DNA from: Pedobacter nutrimenti
GTDB lineage: Bacteria > Bacteroidota > Bacteroidia > Sphingobacteriales > Sphingobacteriaceae
Length of the DNA: 64,000 nucleotides
Direction: 5' to 3'
Assembly (NCBI RefSeq): GCF_003208655.1
Contig: NZ_QKLU01000002.1
Location: 312,285-376,284, forward strand
Positions 34,329-42,843 of this stretch are shown piece after piece. The position numbers were made by a program, and so were the translations under genes. The notes under the pieces were generated by a model, which did not search any database, had not been told where the DNA came from, and saw only the letters and a list, made by a program, of their open reading frames with translations. Every line of letters starts with the position of its first letter. The first letter of the stretch is position 1.

Positions 34329-34874
34329 TTAAACAGTTAAGGTTTCCTGACCTTTTTCCCAGTTGCATGGGCAAAGTTCATCAGTTTGTAAAGCATCCAG
34401 TACACGGATTACCTCTTTTACATTACGGCCTACGCTCAAATCGTTTACACACACCCAACGCACAATACCCTGAGGATCAATGATAAAAGTTGCACGGTAA
34501 GCAATTTTTTCATTTGGCTCCAGAATATCTAAAGCTTCAGCAAGTGACTTAGAAGTATCGGCAAGCATTGGGAATTTTAATCCGCGTAAATCATCGTGAT
34601 TGTTTCTCCATGCCAGGTGAACAAACTCTGAATCTGTAGAAGCACCGATTAATTTAGTATCACGGTCACGAAATTCACTGAAATTGTTATTGAATTCAGC
34701 AATTTCAGTAGGGCAAACAAAAGTAAAATCTTTTGGCCACCAGAATAGACAGGTCCACTCGTTGTTATCGTTGATTAAAGAATCAGAGGTAATTGTTTCG
34801 AACTCTTTACCTTTCTCTAAACTTACTACGGCTGTTTTTGAAAATGATGGGAATTGTTGACCTATGTTTATCAT
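34329..34874 (-). CDS. ahpC: Alkyl hydroperoxide reductase AhpC (peroxiredoxin, AhpD-dependent type)
   Basis: 181 aa. Peroxidatic C54 in 'FTFVCPTEIAEF'; near the C-terminus C168 and C170 in 'ELCPCNWEKG', the double-Cys arrangement known from mycobacterial AhpC, which is reduced by AhpD. It reduces hydrogen peroxide and organic peroxides in the cytosol. Good promoter upstream (TTG-N20-TACCTTTG, 34898-34928) and a group of CTAT/ATAG palindromes further upstream that could bind a redox regulator. Next to ahpD, separated by a hairpin. Confidence 0.95.
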   Translation of the reverse strand: MINIGQQFPSFSKTAVVSLEKGKEFETITSDSLINDNNEWTCLFWWPKDFTFVCPTEIAEFNNNFSEFRDRDTKLIGASTDSEFVHLAWRNNHDDLRGLKFPMLADTSKSLAEALDILEPNEKIAYRATFIIDPQGIVRWVCVNDLSVGRNVKEVIRVLDALQTDELCPCNWEKGQETLTV

Positions 34875-34897
34875 AATTTTATGTTTTTTTCTTGCGG

Positions 34898-34928
34898 CAA
34901 AGGTACAGCTATCTCTTTTGATTCACAA
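34898..34928 (-). promoter_or_regulatory. ahpC promoter (TTG-N20-TACCTTTG)
   Basis: -7 box at 34898-34905 and -33 TTG at 34926-34928 on the minus strand, same geometry as the efp promoter. The leader would be about 20 nt. Confidence 0.7.
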
Positions 34929-34951
34929 GGTTAAAGCCCCTTTTAGCCATA

Positions 34952-34992
34952 CTATCTGTCGATAGCACTATAGATAAAACTGATAGGTCTAT
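34952..34992. promoter_or_regulatory. Cluster of CTAT/ATAG inverted repeats upstream of ahpC
   Basis: CTATC-N4-GATAG at 34952-34965, CTATAG at 34968-34973, ATAG-N2-CTAT at 34983-34992. It lies about 60-100 bases upstream of the predicted ahpC transcription start. Tetrads resemble OxyR half-sites, but their spacing does not fit the classical OxyR site. Confidence 0.35.
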
Positions 34993-35006
34993 TCTCCTTT
35001 CATTTT

Positions 35007-37364
35007 CTATTTACTTGACTTCAGCGTACTTTCAAAAAGCTTAAAAATCCGTTTGTATTCATCTGTCCAACTGGACGGTTCTTTAAATCCATGATCTTCA
35101 ACAGGGTATACCGCAAGCTCCCAATTGTCTTTTCCAAGCTCAATAAAACGCTGGCTTAACCGTACAATATCCTGGAACTGGACATTTTCATCAACAACCC
35201 CATGGCACATCAGTAAATTACCTTTTAATCCTGCTGCAAAATTGATGGGAGAACTTTGTTGATAAGCCTTTGGATCATTAAATGGCTCATTAAGAATATT
35301 GGCGGTATAGCCGTGATTGTAATGCGCCCAGTCTGTCACAGACCTTAATGCTCCTCCACTTTTAAAGGCCTCTGGCTGGGTTAATAAGGCCATCAACGTA
35401 ATGAAACCACCATAAGAGCCACCGTAAAGGCCTACATTCTGAGGGTTCACGTGGTATTTTTCCACCAGGTATTTCACACCGTCTACTTGATCGGTAAGGT
35501 CTTTTCCGCCCATATGTCTATAAATTCCAGTCCGGTGGTTACGGCCATAGCCAGAACTTGCCGTATAATCAATATCTATTACCGTATAACCATTATCGGC
35601 CAGCAGGTTATTGAACATATACTCCCTGGAATACTGGCTCCACCAATAATGAACATTTTGAAGATAACCGGCACCATGGACAAAAACAACGGCCGGACGG
35701 CTGGGGTGAGGATTTGTGGCCGGATAAACCCGCGCATACACGTCGGCACCATAGCGGTTTTTGAAAGAGATCAATTCCGGCTGGCGCCATTTATAGGCTT
35801 TAAATTCTTCAGAAACGGAGTTGGTGATCTGTATCGCTTTTGCTCCTGTTTTGTTTTCCTGGATATAAAGCTCCCAGGGCTTATCCATATAAGAATAATT
35901 AATGGCCAACCATTTTTCATCAGGAGAAAGGGTGACCTCATTTCCCCCTTTCATAGAAGTAATTTGCTGCACAGCCCCTCCATTCACATCCATTTTATAA
36001 AAATGGGTAATTCCCGGATGCTCTTTATTTGCTGTAAAATAAAAAGTTTTTTTGTCTGCAGACAATTGAAGGCTTTGCACTTCCCAATTGCCTGAAGTCA
36101 ATTGTTTTTTTGCGCCGTTACTTAAATCGGCAAGATAGATGTGGGAATAACCACTGGCCTCACTTTGATAATATATCCGGTTTTTGTCTAACCACTTCAC
36201 ATTATAAGCCCCAATTCCCGGCCCTCCAATCCAGGCCTCATCCCTTTGCCTGTCTACCAGGGACAAGCCTCCACTGGAGGGGTCTAATTTAAGTATCCAG
36301 AGATCTTTATTATCTAATGCCCTGGCCACTAAAACAGCTAAACTGCCATCTTCGTTCCAAAAAGGCCCAGAAAGGTTCACTTTCCGGTCTTCATTTTTCT
36401 TTTTTCTGGCCTCAAGTTGCTCGGGATAGTCCTTCAGGTAATCTGGAAGATCCTTAATACCTGGAATCTGTGCCTCATTTATGCGGTAAACGGTATCCTT
36501 TTGCAAATCATAAATCCAGCTGCGGGAGCTGAAAGGTTCTTCCCCGACTTTTGTCCGTCCCGGGATATCTTCAGTATAGCCACTTCGGGTGACATAGGTC
36601 GGGACAATCGTTTTTTGCGAGTTCCCCGGGCTGCTCAATTTGTAACTGATAAAATGCTCATCAGGACTAATTACGACATTGCTCAAAAACTGTTCATCAA
36701 GATAAATGGCTCGTGGATTCTTCCCATTTGAATTTTGTCCCAGCCTCCTTCCCCCTCTTTCTGCTTCTTTATTCCCTTTAAAAACGTCAAAAAGAGAGGT
36801 TTGTTCATTTTTTAACCACTCATCCTGTGCAGACAATTTCTTTTTTAAAGCGGGTGATTTACCATTCACAAAATTGCTCAGCTGAATCAGTTGGTTTGTT
36901 TTCAGGTTTAGTTTAAAGAGGTTGTTGCTTTTCTGGAAAACCAGGTCTCCATTATGGAGAAACCTTGGATTGCTTTCCATTTCCATTGTCTGTGTTAAAC
37001 GCTGCTGCTTCTTTGTTTTGGCGTTGTATAAATACAAGTCCCCGCCTTTTTCCAGCACCCCCATGGAACGGTCCTGGTTATAAATATAATTTGGTGCAAA
37101 ATACTTTTCTGCTGTGCTGTCTGCTTCTTCTTCAATTTTCCTGGAGGAGAGATTAACTTTGTATTGCCGGGATTTTTCAAGTCCTTTGGGGTTCCACTGA
37201 AAATAAACCGTTTTGCCATCTTCAGACCACCGGTAATCTGAAGGGGATACGCCAATCCATTTCTGGTCGCGCATAATTTTTTCTACAGTCAACTTTTGCG
37301 TTTCCTGAGCGACTGAAGATCCTGCCGCGCAGATCATCAGAAAAAACAAGTAATTTTTCTTCAT
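35007..37364 (-). CDS. S9-family prolyl oligopeptidase/DPP IV-like peptidase
   Basis: 785 aa from the ATG at 37364, which gives a clean signal peptide (to 'AGSSVAQ'). N-terminal WD-like beta-propeller (about 40-520), C-terminal alpha/beta hydrolase with the triad S650 ('YGGSYGGF'), D725 ('GVVDENVQ') and H758 ('VEDHGF'). It would release dipeptides or cleave oligopeptides in the periplasm. The FAD-oxidoreductase gene ends 39 bases upstream on the same strand. Substrate residue preference cannot be read from the sequence. Confidence 0.93.
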   Translation of the reverse strand: MKKNYLFFLMICAAGSSVAQETQKLTVEKIMRDQKWIGVSPSDYRWSEDGKTVYFQWNPKGLEKSRQYKVNLSSRKIEEEADSTAEKYFAPNYIYNQDRSMGVLEKGGDLYLYNAKTKKQQRLTQTMEMESNPRFLHNGDLVFQKSNNLFKLNLKTNQLIQLSNFVNGKSPALKKKLSAQDEWLKNEQTSLFDVFKGNKEAERGGRRLGQNSNGKNPRAIYLDEQFLSNVVISPDEHFISYKLSSPGNSQKTIVPTYVTRSGYTEDIPGRTKVGEEPFSSRSWIYDLQKDTVYRINEAQIPGIKDLPDYLKDYPEQLEARKKKNEDRKVNLSGPFWNEDGSLAVLVARALDNKDLWILKLDPSSGGLSLVDRQRDEAWIGGPGIGAYNVKWLDKNRIYYQSEASGYSHIYLADLSNGAKKQLTSGNWEVQSLQLSADKKTFYFTANKEHPGITHFYKMDVNGGAVQQITSMKGGNEVTLSPDEKWLAINYSYMDKPWELYIQENKTGAKAIQITNSVSEEFKAYKWRQPELISFKNRYGADVYARVYPATNPHPSRPAVVFVHGAGYLQNVHYWWSQYSREYMFNNLLADNGYTVIDIDYTASSGYGRNHRTGIYRHMGGKDLTDQVDGVKYLVEKYHVNPQNVGLYGGSYGGFITLMALLTQPEAFKSGGALRSVTDWAHYNHGYTANILNEPFNDPKAYQQSSPINFAAGLKGNLLMCHGVVDENVQFQDIVRLSQRFIELGKDNWELAVYPVEDHGFKEPSSWTDEYKRIFKLFESTLKSSK

Positions 37365-37403
37365 ATAGTTTGCTTGTGAATGCAAGTTATATAAAAAAAA
37401 TTT

Positions 37404-38594
37404 TTACCTCACAATGCTTCCTGTATCATCTATGTTAACATCAAATGGCTGCAGATAATCCTGAAGCAATACCGCCATTTCTCTTCGGGACAATAGATGC
37501 TGAAGATCATATTCCGAACTAAATTTATATCCTTTTTTCCATTTTTTTTCTATTTCCCGGATTAAGCTGCTTACCGATTTGTTCCCCACATAACAAATCA
37601 TGTCAATCGTATTTTCCAGATTCACCGGGCGCTTAGAATGGTCTTCAAACCAAATTTGTGCTTTGTAATACAGATCTTTCAGGGGTTGCCGGATCTGGTC
37701 AAAGCTCAAGGTATCGTTGGGATGGAAAAGCAGGCCCTGAGTGCTGATTTTCCCCTGAAAAACGCCGGATAAAGCAACCTGTTGTATGGCTTGCCAGTTT
37801 GGGTCTTCAGGAGAAATATCTGAAAAGGGTACCAGAGCAGATTTATAATTGAGCAGCTCTCCCTGAATATATTTTAACCGCGATTTGCTGGTTTTAGTTT
37901 TAAAAAACACGCTGTAAGCGGCTATGGCTCCCGCAGCTTGTCCGGCCGGCATAACATCACCTAGTTCCTGGACATCCACATAATTTTCCTCTTCAGGAAC
38001 CAGTAGATGGGCCAGTGTTATAAATTTCAGTTCTTCTGCTTGTTTTTTAGACTCCAAACCAGAGGCAATGCTGGTTCGGTAGAGGTTGTTTTCATAACCC
38101 CAGGATAATAATCCGGAATTGTCTCTTTTCTTCAGTCCATTTAAGGGCTGTCCTGAAGCATTGATCAATACTTTTGCCTTGATCGTTTTCCCGTCAGGAA
38201 GTTTAACTTCCCAGTTTTTTCCAGACCTAAGGAGCTTTTGAAAAGTCTCATAGTGTACATTCAGATTTTTCGTGCTGTCGCCCCACTTCTTTAGCATAGC
38301 CTCCATGCTTAGCCCTTGGTCCTTTTTTCCAGCGTCTGGTTTTAATTTTGAAAAAAATTCGGCTTCTGCACCAGAATAAAATGAACGTTTCGCAATCTGC
38401 AGATGAAACCCTCCTTTACCCGCCAAGGCGATTACGCTTACACTGGAATGTGCGGCCTGTCCTGCAGCTGCCCAGGCTGCATTTCCATTTCCTAGAACAA
38501 GAACATCCGTTTTTATGGTTTGTGCATTGGCCGTACTGTAACCTGCTATTGCAAGCGCGAAAATCCATGTTTGTCTCCTAAGGGTAGCTTTCAT
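37404..38594 (-). CDS. Exported FAD-dependent oxidoreductase-like protein, short and degenerate
   Basis: 396 aa from ATG 38594. Signal peptide (to 'STANA' before QTIKTD). N-terminal Rossmann segment 'DVLVLGNGNAAWAAAGQAA' resembles the FAD_oxidored family, but the dinucleotide motif is GNGNAA, lacking the third Gly of GxGxxG, and the acidic residue ending strand 2 is not seen. The C-terminal block 'GDVMPAGQAAGAIAAY' is the family's flavin-site signature. Full-length relatives are longer, so a central part appears lost. May be an exported enzyme or a non-catalytic relic. It sits directly before the S9 peptidase gene. Confidence 0.7.
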   Translation of the reverse strand: MKATLRRQTWIFALAIAGYSTANAQTIKTDVLVLGNGNAAWAAAGQAAHSSVSVIALAGKGGFHLQIAKRSFYSGAEAEFFSKLKPDAGKKDQGLSMEAMLKKWGDSTKNLNVHYETFQKLLRSGKNWEVKLPDGKTIKAKVLINASGQPLNGLKKRDNSGLLSWGYENNLYRTSIASGLESKKQAEELKFITLAHLLVPEEENYVDVQELGDVMPAGQAAGAIAAYSVFFKTKTSKSRLKYIQGELLNYKSALVPFSDISPEDPNWQAIQQVALSGVFQGKISTQGLLFHPNDTLSFDQIRQPLKDLYYKAQIWFEDHSKRPVNLENTIDMICYVGNKSVSSLIREIEKKWKKGYKFSSEYDLQHLLSRREMAVLLQDYLQPFDVNIDDTGSIVR

Positions 38595-38686
38595 AAGCAA
38601 ATTTGTTAAGGAAAGATTTTACTTCCTCTATTCACAAAAATCTAAAAAACCAGCAGAATTTTACGCTTTTTAACAAATCATAACAT

Positions 38687-39514
38687 CTAGCCAATCCGTA
38701 TAGAAGTCATCGTCAGCGAGCCCCCAACAGCTTTATCATTAAATAAAAGGACTTCCTCTGTTCCCTTTTTAAGTCCGAGGGTATACAGTAAAGGCAGGTA
38801 ATGTTCCGGTGTAGGTATAGCCAGCATGGCTTCTTTACCCAATGTCTGATAAGCAATTAAAGACTGATGATCATCATGCAGGATCAGGCTTTTGAACTTA
38901 TCATTTATGTCCAGCGCCCAATCATAGCCCCCGCCTCCAATCATTTCCCAACTCATCATTCGAAGGTTATGGACCATATTTCCGCTGCCTAAAATTAAAA
39001 CCCCTTTTTTTCTTAGCGCATAAAGTTCTGCCGCCAGTTCGTAATGGTATCTCGCCTGTTTAGTATAGTCCATACTCAGCTGAAGGACTGGAATCCTGGC
39101 ATCCGGGTACATATGACGGACAACAGTCCAGGCTCCATGGTCCAGGCCCCAATCGTGATCAAGCCCTATTTCTGTACCTTTAACTATTGCTGCAACGTCA
39201 ACCGCCAGCTTTGGATCTCCAGGGGCCGGATATTCTACATCAAACAAGGCTTGGGGAAAACCTCCAAAATCGTGTATGGTGGGTGGAAAATCCATTGCGG
39301 TAATAAGAGTCCCTCTGGTAAACCAGTGTGCTGAAATCACCAATACGGCCTTAGGCTGAGGGATATTTTTAGCCATTTCAGCCCATTTCAGACTAAATTC
39401 ATTATCTTCTATCCCGTTCATCGGCGAACCGTGACCAATAAAAAGCACAGGCATGAGTCTTTCCTGTTCTGGGAGTGTATCTGCAATCCTTTTTAAATCA
39501 GATAAATTTGCCAT
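38687..39514 (-). CDS. LigB/YgiD-type extradiol dioxygenase (4,5-DOPA dioxygenase family)
   Basis: 275 aa. Metal-binding histidines of the class III extradiol family: 'FIGHGSPMNGI' near residue 27, 'VISAHWFTRG' near 62, and 'GLDHGAWTVVRHMYPDA'. 'GSGNMVHNLR' near residue 180 is also characteristic. Members open catechol rings such as DOPA; E. coli YgiD is the nearest well-known relative. No aromatic catabolism genes are near. A -7 box lies 19 bases upstream. Confidence 0.9.
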   Translation of the reverse strand: MANLSDLKRIADTLPEQERLMPVLFIGHGSPMNGIEDNEFSLKWAEMAKNIPQPKAVLVISAHWFTRGTLITAMDFPPTIHDFGGFPQALFDVEYPAPGDPKLAVDVAAIVKGTEIGLDHDWGLDHGAWTVVRHMYPDARIPVLQLSMDYTKQARYHYELAAELYALRKKGVLILGSGNMVHNLRMMSWEMIGGGGYDWALDINDKFKSLILHDDHQSLIAYQTLGKEAMLAIPTPEHYLPLLYTLGLKKGTEEVLLFNDKAVGGSLTMTSIRIG

Positions 39515-39532
39515 CTTTTCCTTCTTTACTTA

Positions 39533-39540
39533 CAAAAATA
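39533..39540 (-). promoter_or_regulatory. Probable -7 box of the dioxygenase gene
   Basis: TATTTTTG on the minus strand, 18 bases before the ATG at 39514. Confidence 0.4.
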
Positions 39541-39662
39541 GAGCTAAAAGCCGCTAAGACTGTTGATCTGTGGTAAGAAAATCTATTTTTTAAACTTTGA
39601 AAACATCGCCAGTATCCGGCCTTCCATATTTTTCCATTATTTTAGCATTAAATATTTTTCAA

Positions 39663-40373
39663 ATGAAATACTTCTTTTCCTTGTTTCTTTCTTTTTTTGC
39701 AATAACCGTGGTCGCGAAAAAGCCTCATTATCAATACGTCAAACTGCAAACAGACCAGGGAGAATGCATCATCAGACTTTATAATGAAACTCCCTTACAC
39801 CGGGATAATTTTGCAAAACTTACCAAAGAAGGCTTTTTCAATGGAACTCTTTTTCATCGCGTTATCAAAAATTTCATGATCCAGGGCGGTGACCCGGATT
39901 CAAAAAATGCAGAAGCGGGTAAACTGCTTGGAGAAGGTGGCCCTGGCTATACCATTCCAGCTGAGTTTCGGGACAGCCTCTTTCATAAAAAGGGGGTTCT
40001 TGCCGCTGCCAGGGACAATAATCCTCAAAAAGAGTCTAGCGGAAGTCAGTTTTATCTGGTTCAGGGAAAAAAATTTACAGATGAACAACTGGATATATTG
40101 GAACGGGACAGGCTTAAATTCAAGCTCCCCCTATGGCAAAGGGAAGTATATAAAAGTATTGGAGGAGCCCCTCATCTGGATAGGAATTATACCGTTTACG
40201 GAGAGGTGGTTAGAGGGATTGATCTCATTGATAAAATTGCCGAAATGAACACAGACAGCAATAACAGGCCACTAACAGATGTAAAAATGACCATCACGCT
40301 TCTTAAAAAAAGAGAGGCCAAAAAGCTGGAAAAAACACTTGAAAAGGAACAAAAAGCTCAACCTTCGGTGTAA
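39663..40373 (+). CDS. Exported cyclophilin-type peptidyl-prolyl isomerase
   Basis: 236 aa from ATG 39663, which gives a signal peptide ending 'ITVVA' before KKPHYQ. Cyclophilin fold: 'FFNGTLFHRVIKNFMIQGGDP' (catalytic Arg), 'SSGSQFYLVQG' and 'VYGEVVRGIDLIDKI'. A 30-residue insertion after 'QFYLVQGKKFTDEQLD' and a Lys/Glu-rich tail are common in Bacteroidota homologues. It probably catalyses proline isomerisation in exported proteins. The longer frame from TTG 39597 adds nothing family-like. Confidence 0.92.
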   Translation: MKYFFSLFLSFFAITVVAKKPHYQYVKLQTDQGECIIRLYNETPLHRDNFAKLTKEGFFNGTLFHRVIKNFMIQGGDPDSKNAEAGKLLGEGGPGYTIPAEFRDSLFHKKGVLAAARDNNPQKESSGSQFYLVQGKKFTDEQLDILERDRLKFKLPLWQREVYKSIGGAPHLDRNYTVYGEVVRGIDLIDKIAEMNTDSNNRPLTDVKMTITLLKKREAKKLEKTLEKEQKAQPSV

Positions 40374-40424
40374 GTCAAAACAAAACAAGCCATAAAATTA
40401 TTATACAATATAAGACCGATATCA

Positions 40425-41195
40425 ATGAAAATCATCTCTTACAATATTAACGGAATTCGTGCCGCTGCCACTAAAAATTTCCTGGAATGGTTAAAAGAAG
40501 TTAACCCCGATATGGTTTGCCTTCAGGAAGTCAAAGCGCTACCATCTCAAATTCCCGATATTATTGCCGTAATTGAGCAATTGGGGTATCATCACTATTG
40601 GTTCGCTGCAGAGAAAAAAGGCTACAGTGGAGTGGCCATTTTCAGTAAAGTTAAGCCGAATCATGTGGAGTACGGTTGTGGCGAAGAGTGGATCGACAAA
40701 GAAGGCCGTATTTTAAGGGCTGATTTTGACAGTTTCTCCTTGATGAGTGTCTATTTGCCTTCCGGCTCAAGCGGAGAGGACAGACAGGCTAAAAAATATG
40801 AATTCATGCGTTTCTTTGACGGCTATACAGAAGCCTTAAGAAAAACACATCCAAACCTCATCATTTCCGGGGATTACAACATTTGCCATACAGCAATGGA
40901 CATTCATAATCCAAAATCGAATGCCAATTCTTCAGGCTTTTTGCCCGAGGAACGCCAGTGGATGGAACTTTTCCTCAACAATGGTTTTATAGACACCTTC
41001 AGACATTTTAATAAAGATCCTCATCATTATACCTGGTGGAGCTTCAGGGCAAATTCCAGGGCAAAAAATCTGGGTTGGCGAATCGATTACCACCTGGCTA
41101 CAAAACCTATGCTGGAACGCCTGAAAGCAGTTCAGATTTTACCAGATGCCGTTCACTCTGACCACTGCCCTGTTTTATTGGAATTAAACGTTTAA
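40425..41195 (+). CDS. xth: Exodeoxyribonuclease III (AP endonuclease family)
   Basis: 256 aa. EEP-fold nuclease with all catalytic blocks: 'SYNINGIRAA', 'CLQEVKA' (metal Glu), 'SGDYNICHTAMDIHNPK' (Asp/Asn), 'GWRIDYHLAT' and 'VHSDHCPVLLEL' (Asp-His). It cuts DNA at abasic sites and trims 3' ends during base-excision repair. 10 bases before the formimidoylglutamase-like gene and so possibly cotranscribed with it, though the functions are unrelated. Confidence 0.94.
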   Translation: MKIISYNINGIRAAATKNFLEWLKEVNPDMVCLQEVKALPSQIPDIIAVIEQLGYHHYWFAAEKKGYSGVAIFSKVKPNHVEYGCGEEWIDKEGRILRADFDSFSLMSVYLPSGSSGEDRQAKKYEFMRFFDGYTEALRKTHPNLIISGDYNICHTAMDIHNPKSNANSSGFLPEERQWMELFLNNGFIDTFRHFNKDPHHYTWWSFRANSRAKNLGWRIDYHLATKPMLERLKAVQILPDAVHSDHCPVLLELNV

Positions 41196-41205
41196 ATGAA
41201 ATTTT

Positions 41206-42180
41206 ATGGAAGGATTAAAACTATATGCCCCTTCGGACATACAGGCACTCACCAACCGCCGGGAGGGGGAAACCAAACTGGGAGAAAAGGTACAGACTAT
41301 TTCTGACCTGGGCGCCCTTAAGGAATGCAAAGCCCCTTTTGTTGTTCTTGGTATTCCAGAGGATATTGGGGTAAGGGCAAATTATGGTATCGGGGGAACA
41401 TCTAGCGCCTGGCAGGCTGCCTTGAAAGCGCTATTGAACGTACAGAGTAACTCCTTCTTAAACGGTGCCGAAATTCTTATCCTGGGCCACTTTCAATTTA
41501 AAGAGCCAAAAGACAGCAGCCCGGATGGCTTAAGCAGGAAAGTAGAAGAAATTGATGAATTTGTATACCCGGTCATCAGCCAGATCATTGAGGCCGGCAA
41601 AGTTCCTGTTGTGATCGGAGGCGGGCACAATAACGCCTACCCAATTATTAAAGGAGTTTCCCTTGCCATAGGAAGCAAAATTGATGTAGTCAATATTGAT
41701 GCCCATGGCGATCTGCGGGAAACCAAGGGCAGACACAGTGGCAACGGCTTTAGTTATGCGATTAAAGATGGCTTTCTAAAAAACTATGGCATTTTTGGAT
41801 TGCATGAAAATTACAATAACAGCCACGTGCTCACCCTGATCAAAGAGTGCGATGAAATCAATTGCATTTATTTTGACGAACTGATCAAATCCAAAGACCG
41901 GACGGTTTTATTACATAGCTTTGTTCATCCTTTTGATTATCATCTGGGATTGGAAATAGATCTGGACAGTATTGAAAATGTACTTTCAAGTGCCTCGAGT
42001 CCTTCAGGATTTACCTTGAACGACATGCGCAGGTTGGTGCTGAACAGTAAGAAAAAATTTTATTACCTGCACCTTTGCGAAGGCGCAGTAGAACTTGCCG
42101 ACGGCAGGAAAGATCCTCTGACTGCAAAAACGATTGTTTATCTACTGACCGATTTTATTAAAGCTCAGCTGAATTTGTAA
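41206..42180 (+). CDS. hutG: Arginase-family hydrolase, formimidoylglutamase-like
   Basis: 324 aa ureohydrolase. The binuclear Mn ligands are all present: H141 ('VIGGGHNNAYP'), D165, H167 and D169 ('NIDAHGDLRE'), D252 and D254 ('GLEIDLDS'). The Asn-Asn after the first His and the overall pattern point to HutG (formimidoylglutamate to glutamate and formamide) rather than arginase, but no other histidine-degradation genes are near, so the assignment is moderate. Its last 16 bases overlap the end of the convergent 5-formyl-THF cyclo-ligase gene; no terminator lies between. Confidence 0.8.
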   Translation: MEGLKLYAPSDIQALTNRREGETKLGEKVQTISDLGALKECKAPFVVLGIPEDIGVRANYGIGGTSSAWQAALKALLNVQSNSFLNGAEILILGHFQFKEPKDSSPDGLSRKVEEIDEFVYPVISQIIEAGKVPVVIGGGHNNAYPIIKGVSLAIGSKIDVVNIDAHGDLRETKGRHSGNGFSYAIKDGFLKNYGIFGLHENYNNSHVLTLIKECDEINCIYFDELIKSKDRTVLLHSFVHPFDYHLGLEIDLDSIENVLSSASSPSGFTLNDMRRLVLNSKKKFYYLHLCEGAVELADGRKDPLTAKTIVYLLTDFIKAQLNL

Positions 42181-42728
42181 ATTTTTTCCGGGGTAATACA
42201 ATAATTCATTTTGACATCCTGGTCATTGACATCGGTTATTTCGTCCAGCGCCTCGAAAAAGGATAATCCTATTTTTTTGATGTTTTCACCCGCTAAAAAG
42301 CGATCATAAAAACCTTTACCATAGCCTACCCGGTAGCCTCTAAGGTCAAAAGCCAGCAAAGGCACCAGTACCATATCTACCTCTCCTGTGTAAGGTTCCG
42401 CTAACTTGGGTTCTGGTATGCCGTAAGCATTCAGCTCAAGTTCCTGCGCGCCCATGTAAACGTAATTTGTCATCAAAGAGGTGGCGAAGTCCGCACGGGG
42501 CACAATAAGCTTTACATCGGGCTGGTTTTGCTTCATCCAGTCTATAAAAAGAAAGGTATTGGGCTCATTTTTTTGAATGATTGGCAAAAAGAGGTGCAAA
42601 ACCTTTACTCCGGAAAAATCCAACCTGGTGAAACGGTCCAGCATAAGCTTGCTGGCTGCAATAATTTCTGCCTCGGATAAAGAATTTCTTTGTTTAGAGG
42701 CCTCCCTCCGAGCTTCAGCTTTTGTCAT
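42165..42728 (-). CDS. 5-formyltetrahydrofolate cyclo-ligase
   Basis: 187 aa, normal length. N-terminal 'MTKAEARREASKQRNSL' and the hallmark 'RVGYGKGFYDRFLA' near the C-terminus, with 'VPLLAFDLRGYRVGYG' forming the ATP/folate site. It recycles 5-formyl-THF to methenyl-THF using ATP. A -7 box lies only 4 bases before the ATG, so the transcript may be leaderless. The 3' end overlaps hutG by 16 bases on the opposite strand. Confidence 0.93.
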   Translation of the reverse strand: MTKAEARREASKQRNSLSEAEIIAASKLMLDRFTRLDFSGVKVLHLFLPIIQKNEPNTFLFIDWMKQNQPDVKLIVPRADFATSLMTNYVYMGAQELELNAYGIPEPKLAEPYTGEVDMVLVPLLAFDLRGYRVGYGKGFYDRFLAGENIKKIGLSFFEALDEITDVNDQDVKMNYCITPEKIYKFS

Positions 42729-42732
42729 AAAA

Positions 42733-42740
42733 CAAAGATA
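42733..42740 (-). promoter_or_regulatory. -7 box just ahead of the cyclo-ligase start
   Basis: TATCTTTG on the minus strand, ending 4 bases from the ATG at 42728; implies a leaderless or near-leaderless mRNA if used. -33 region is weak (TTT only). Confidence 0.45.
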
Positions 42741-42771
42741 ATCTACACAATTCAGGATTTAAAACCCCTGT

Positions 42772-42806
42772 AAAAAAAGATGGCTTCGGGAACCACTCCG
42801 AAGCCA
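42772..42806 (-). terminator. Terminator of efp
   Basis: Perfect 9-bp arms (42781-42789, 42798-42806), 8-nt loop, T-run on the minus strand; 38 bases past the efp stop and upstream of the cyclo-ligase promoter. Confidence 0.85.
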
Positions 42807-42843
42807 CAATCAACCTAAACCTAAAACTAAACTATGAAAATTC

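Noticed and set aside
34952..34992. Classical OxyR binding site
   Set aside because: ATAG/CTAT tetrads are present but not at the regular 11-bp steps; listed only as a possible regulatory cluster.
37404..38594. Frameshifted pseudogene
   Set aside because: The frame is intact from signal peptide to stop with family blocks at both ends; shortness alone is not proof of a pseudogene.
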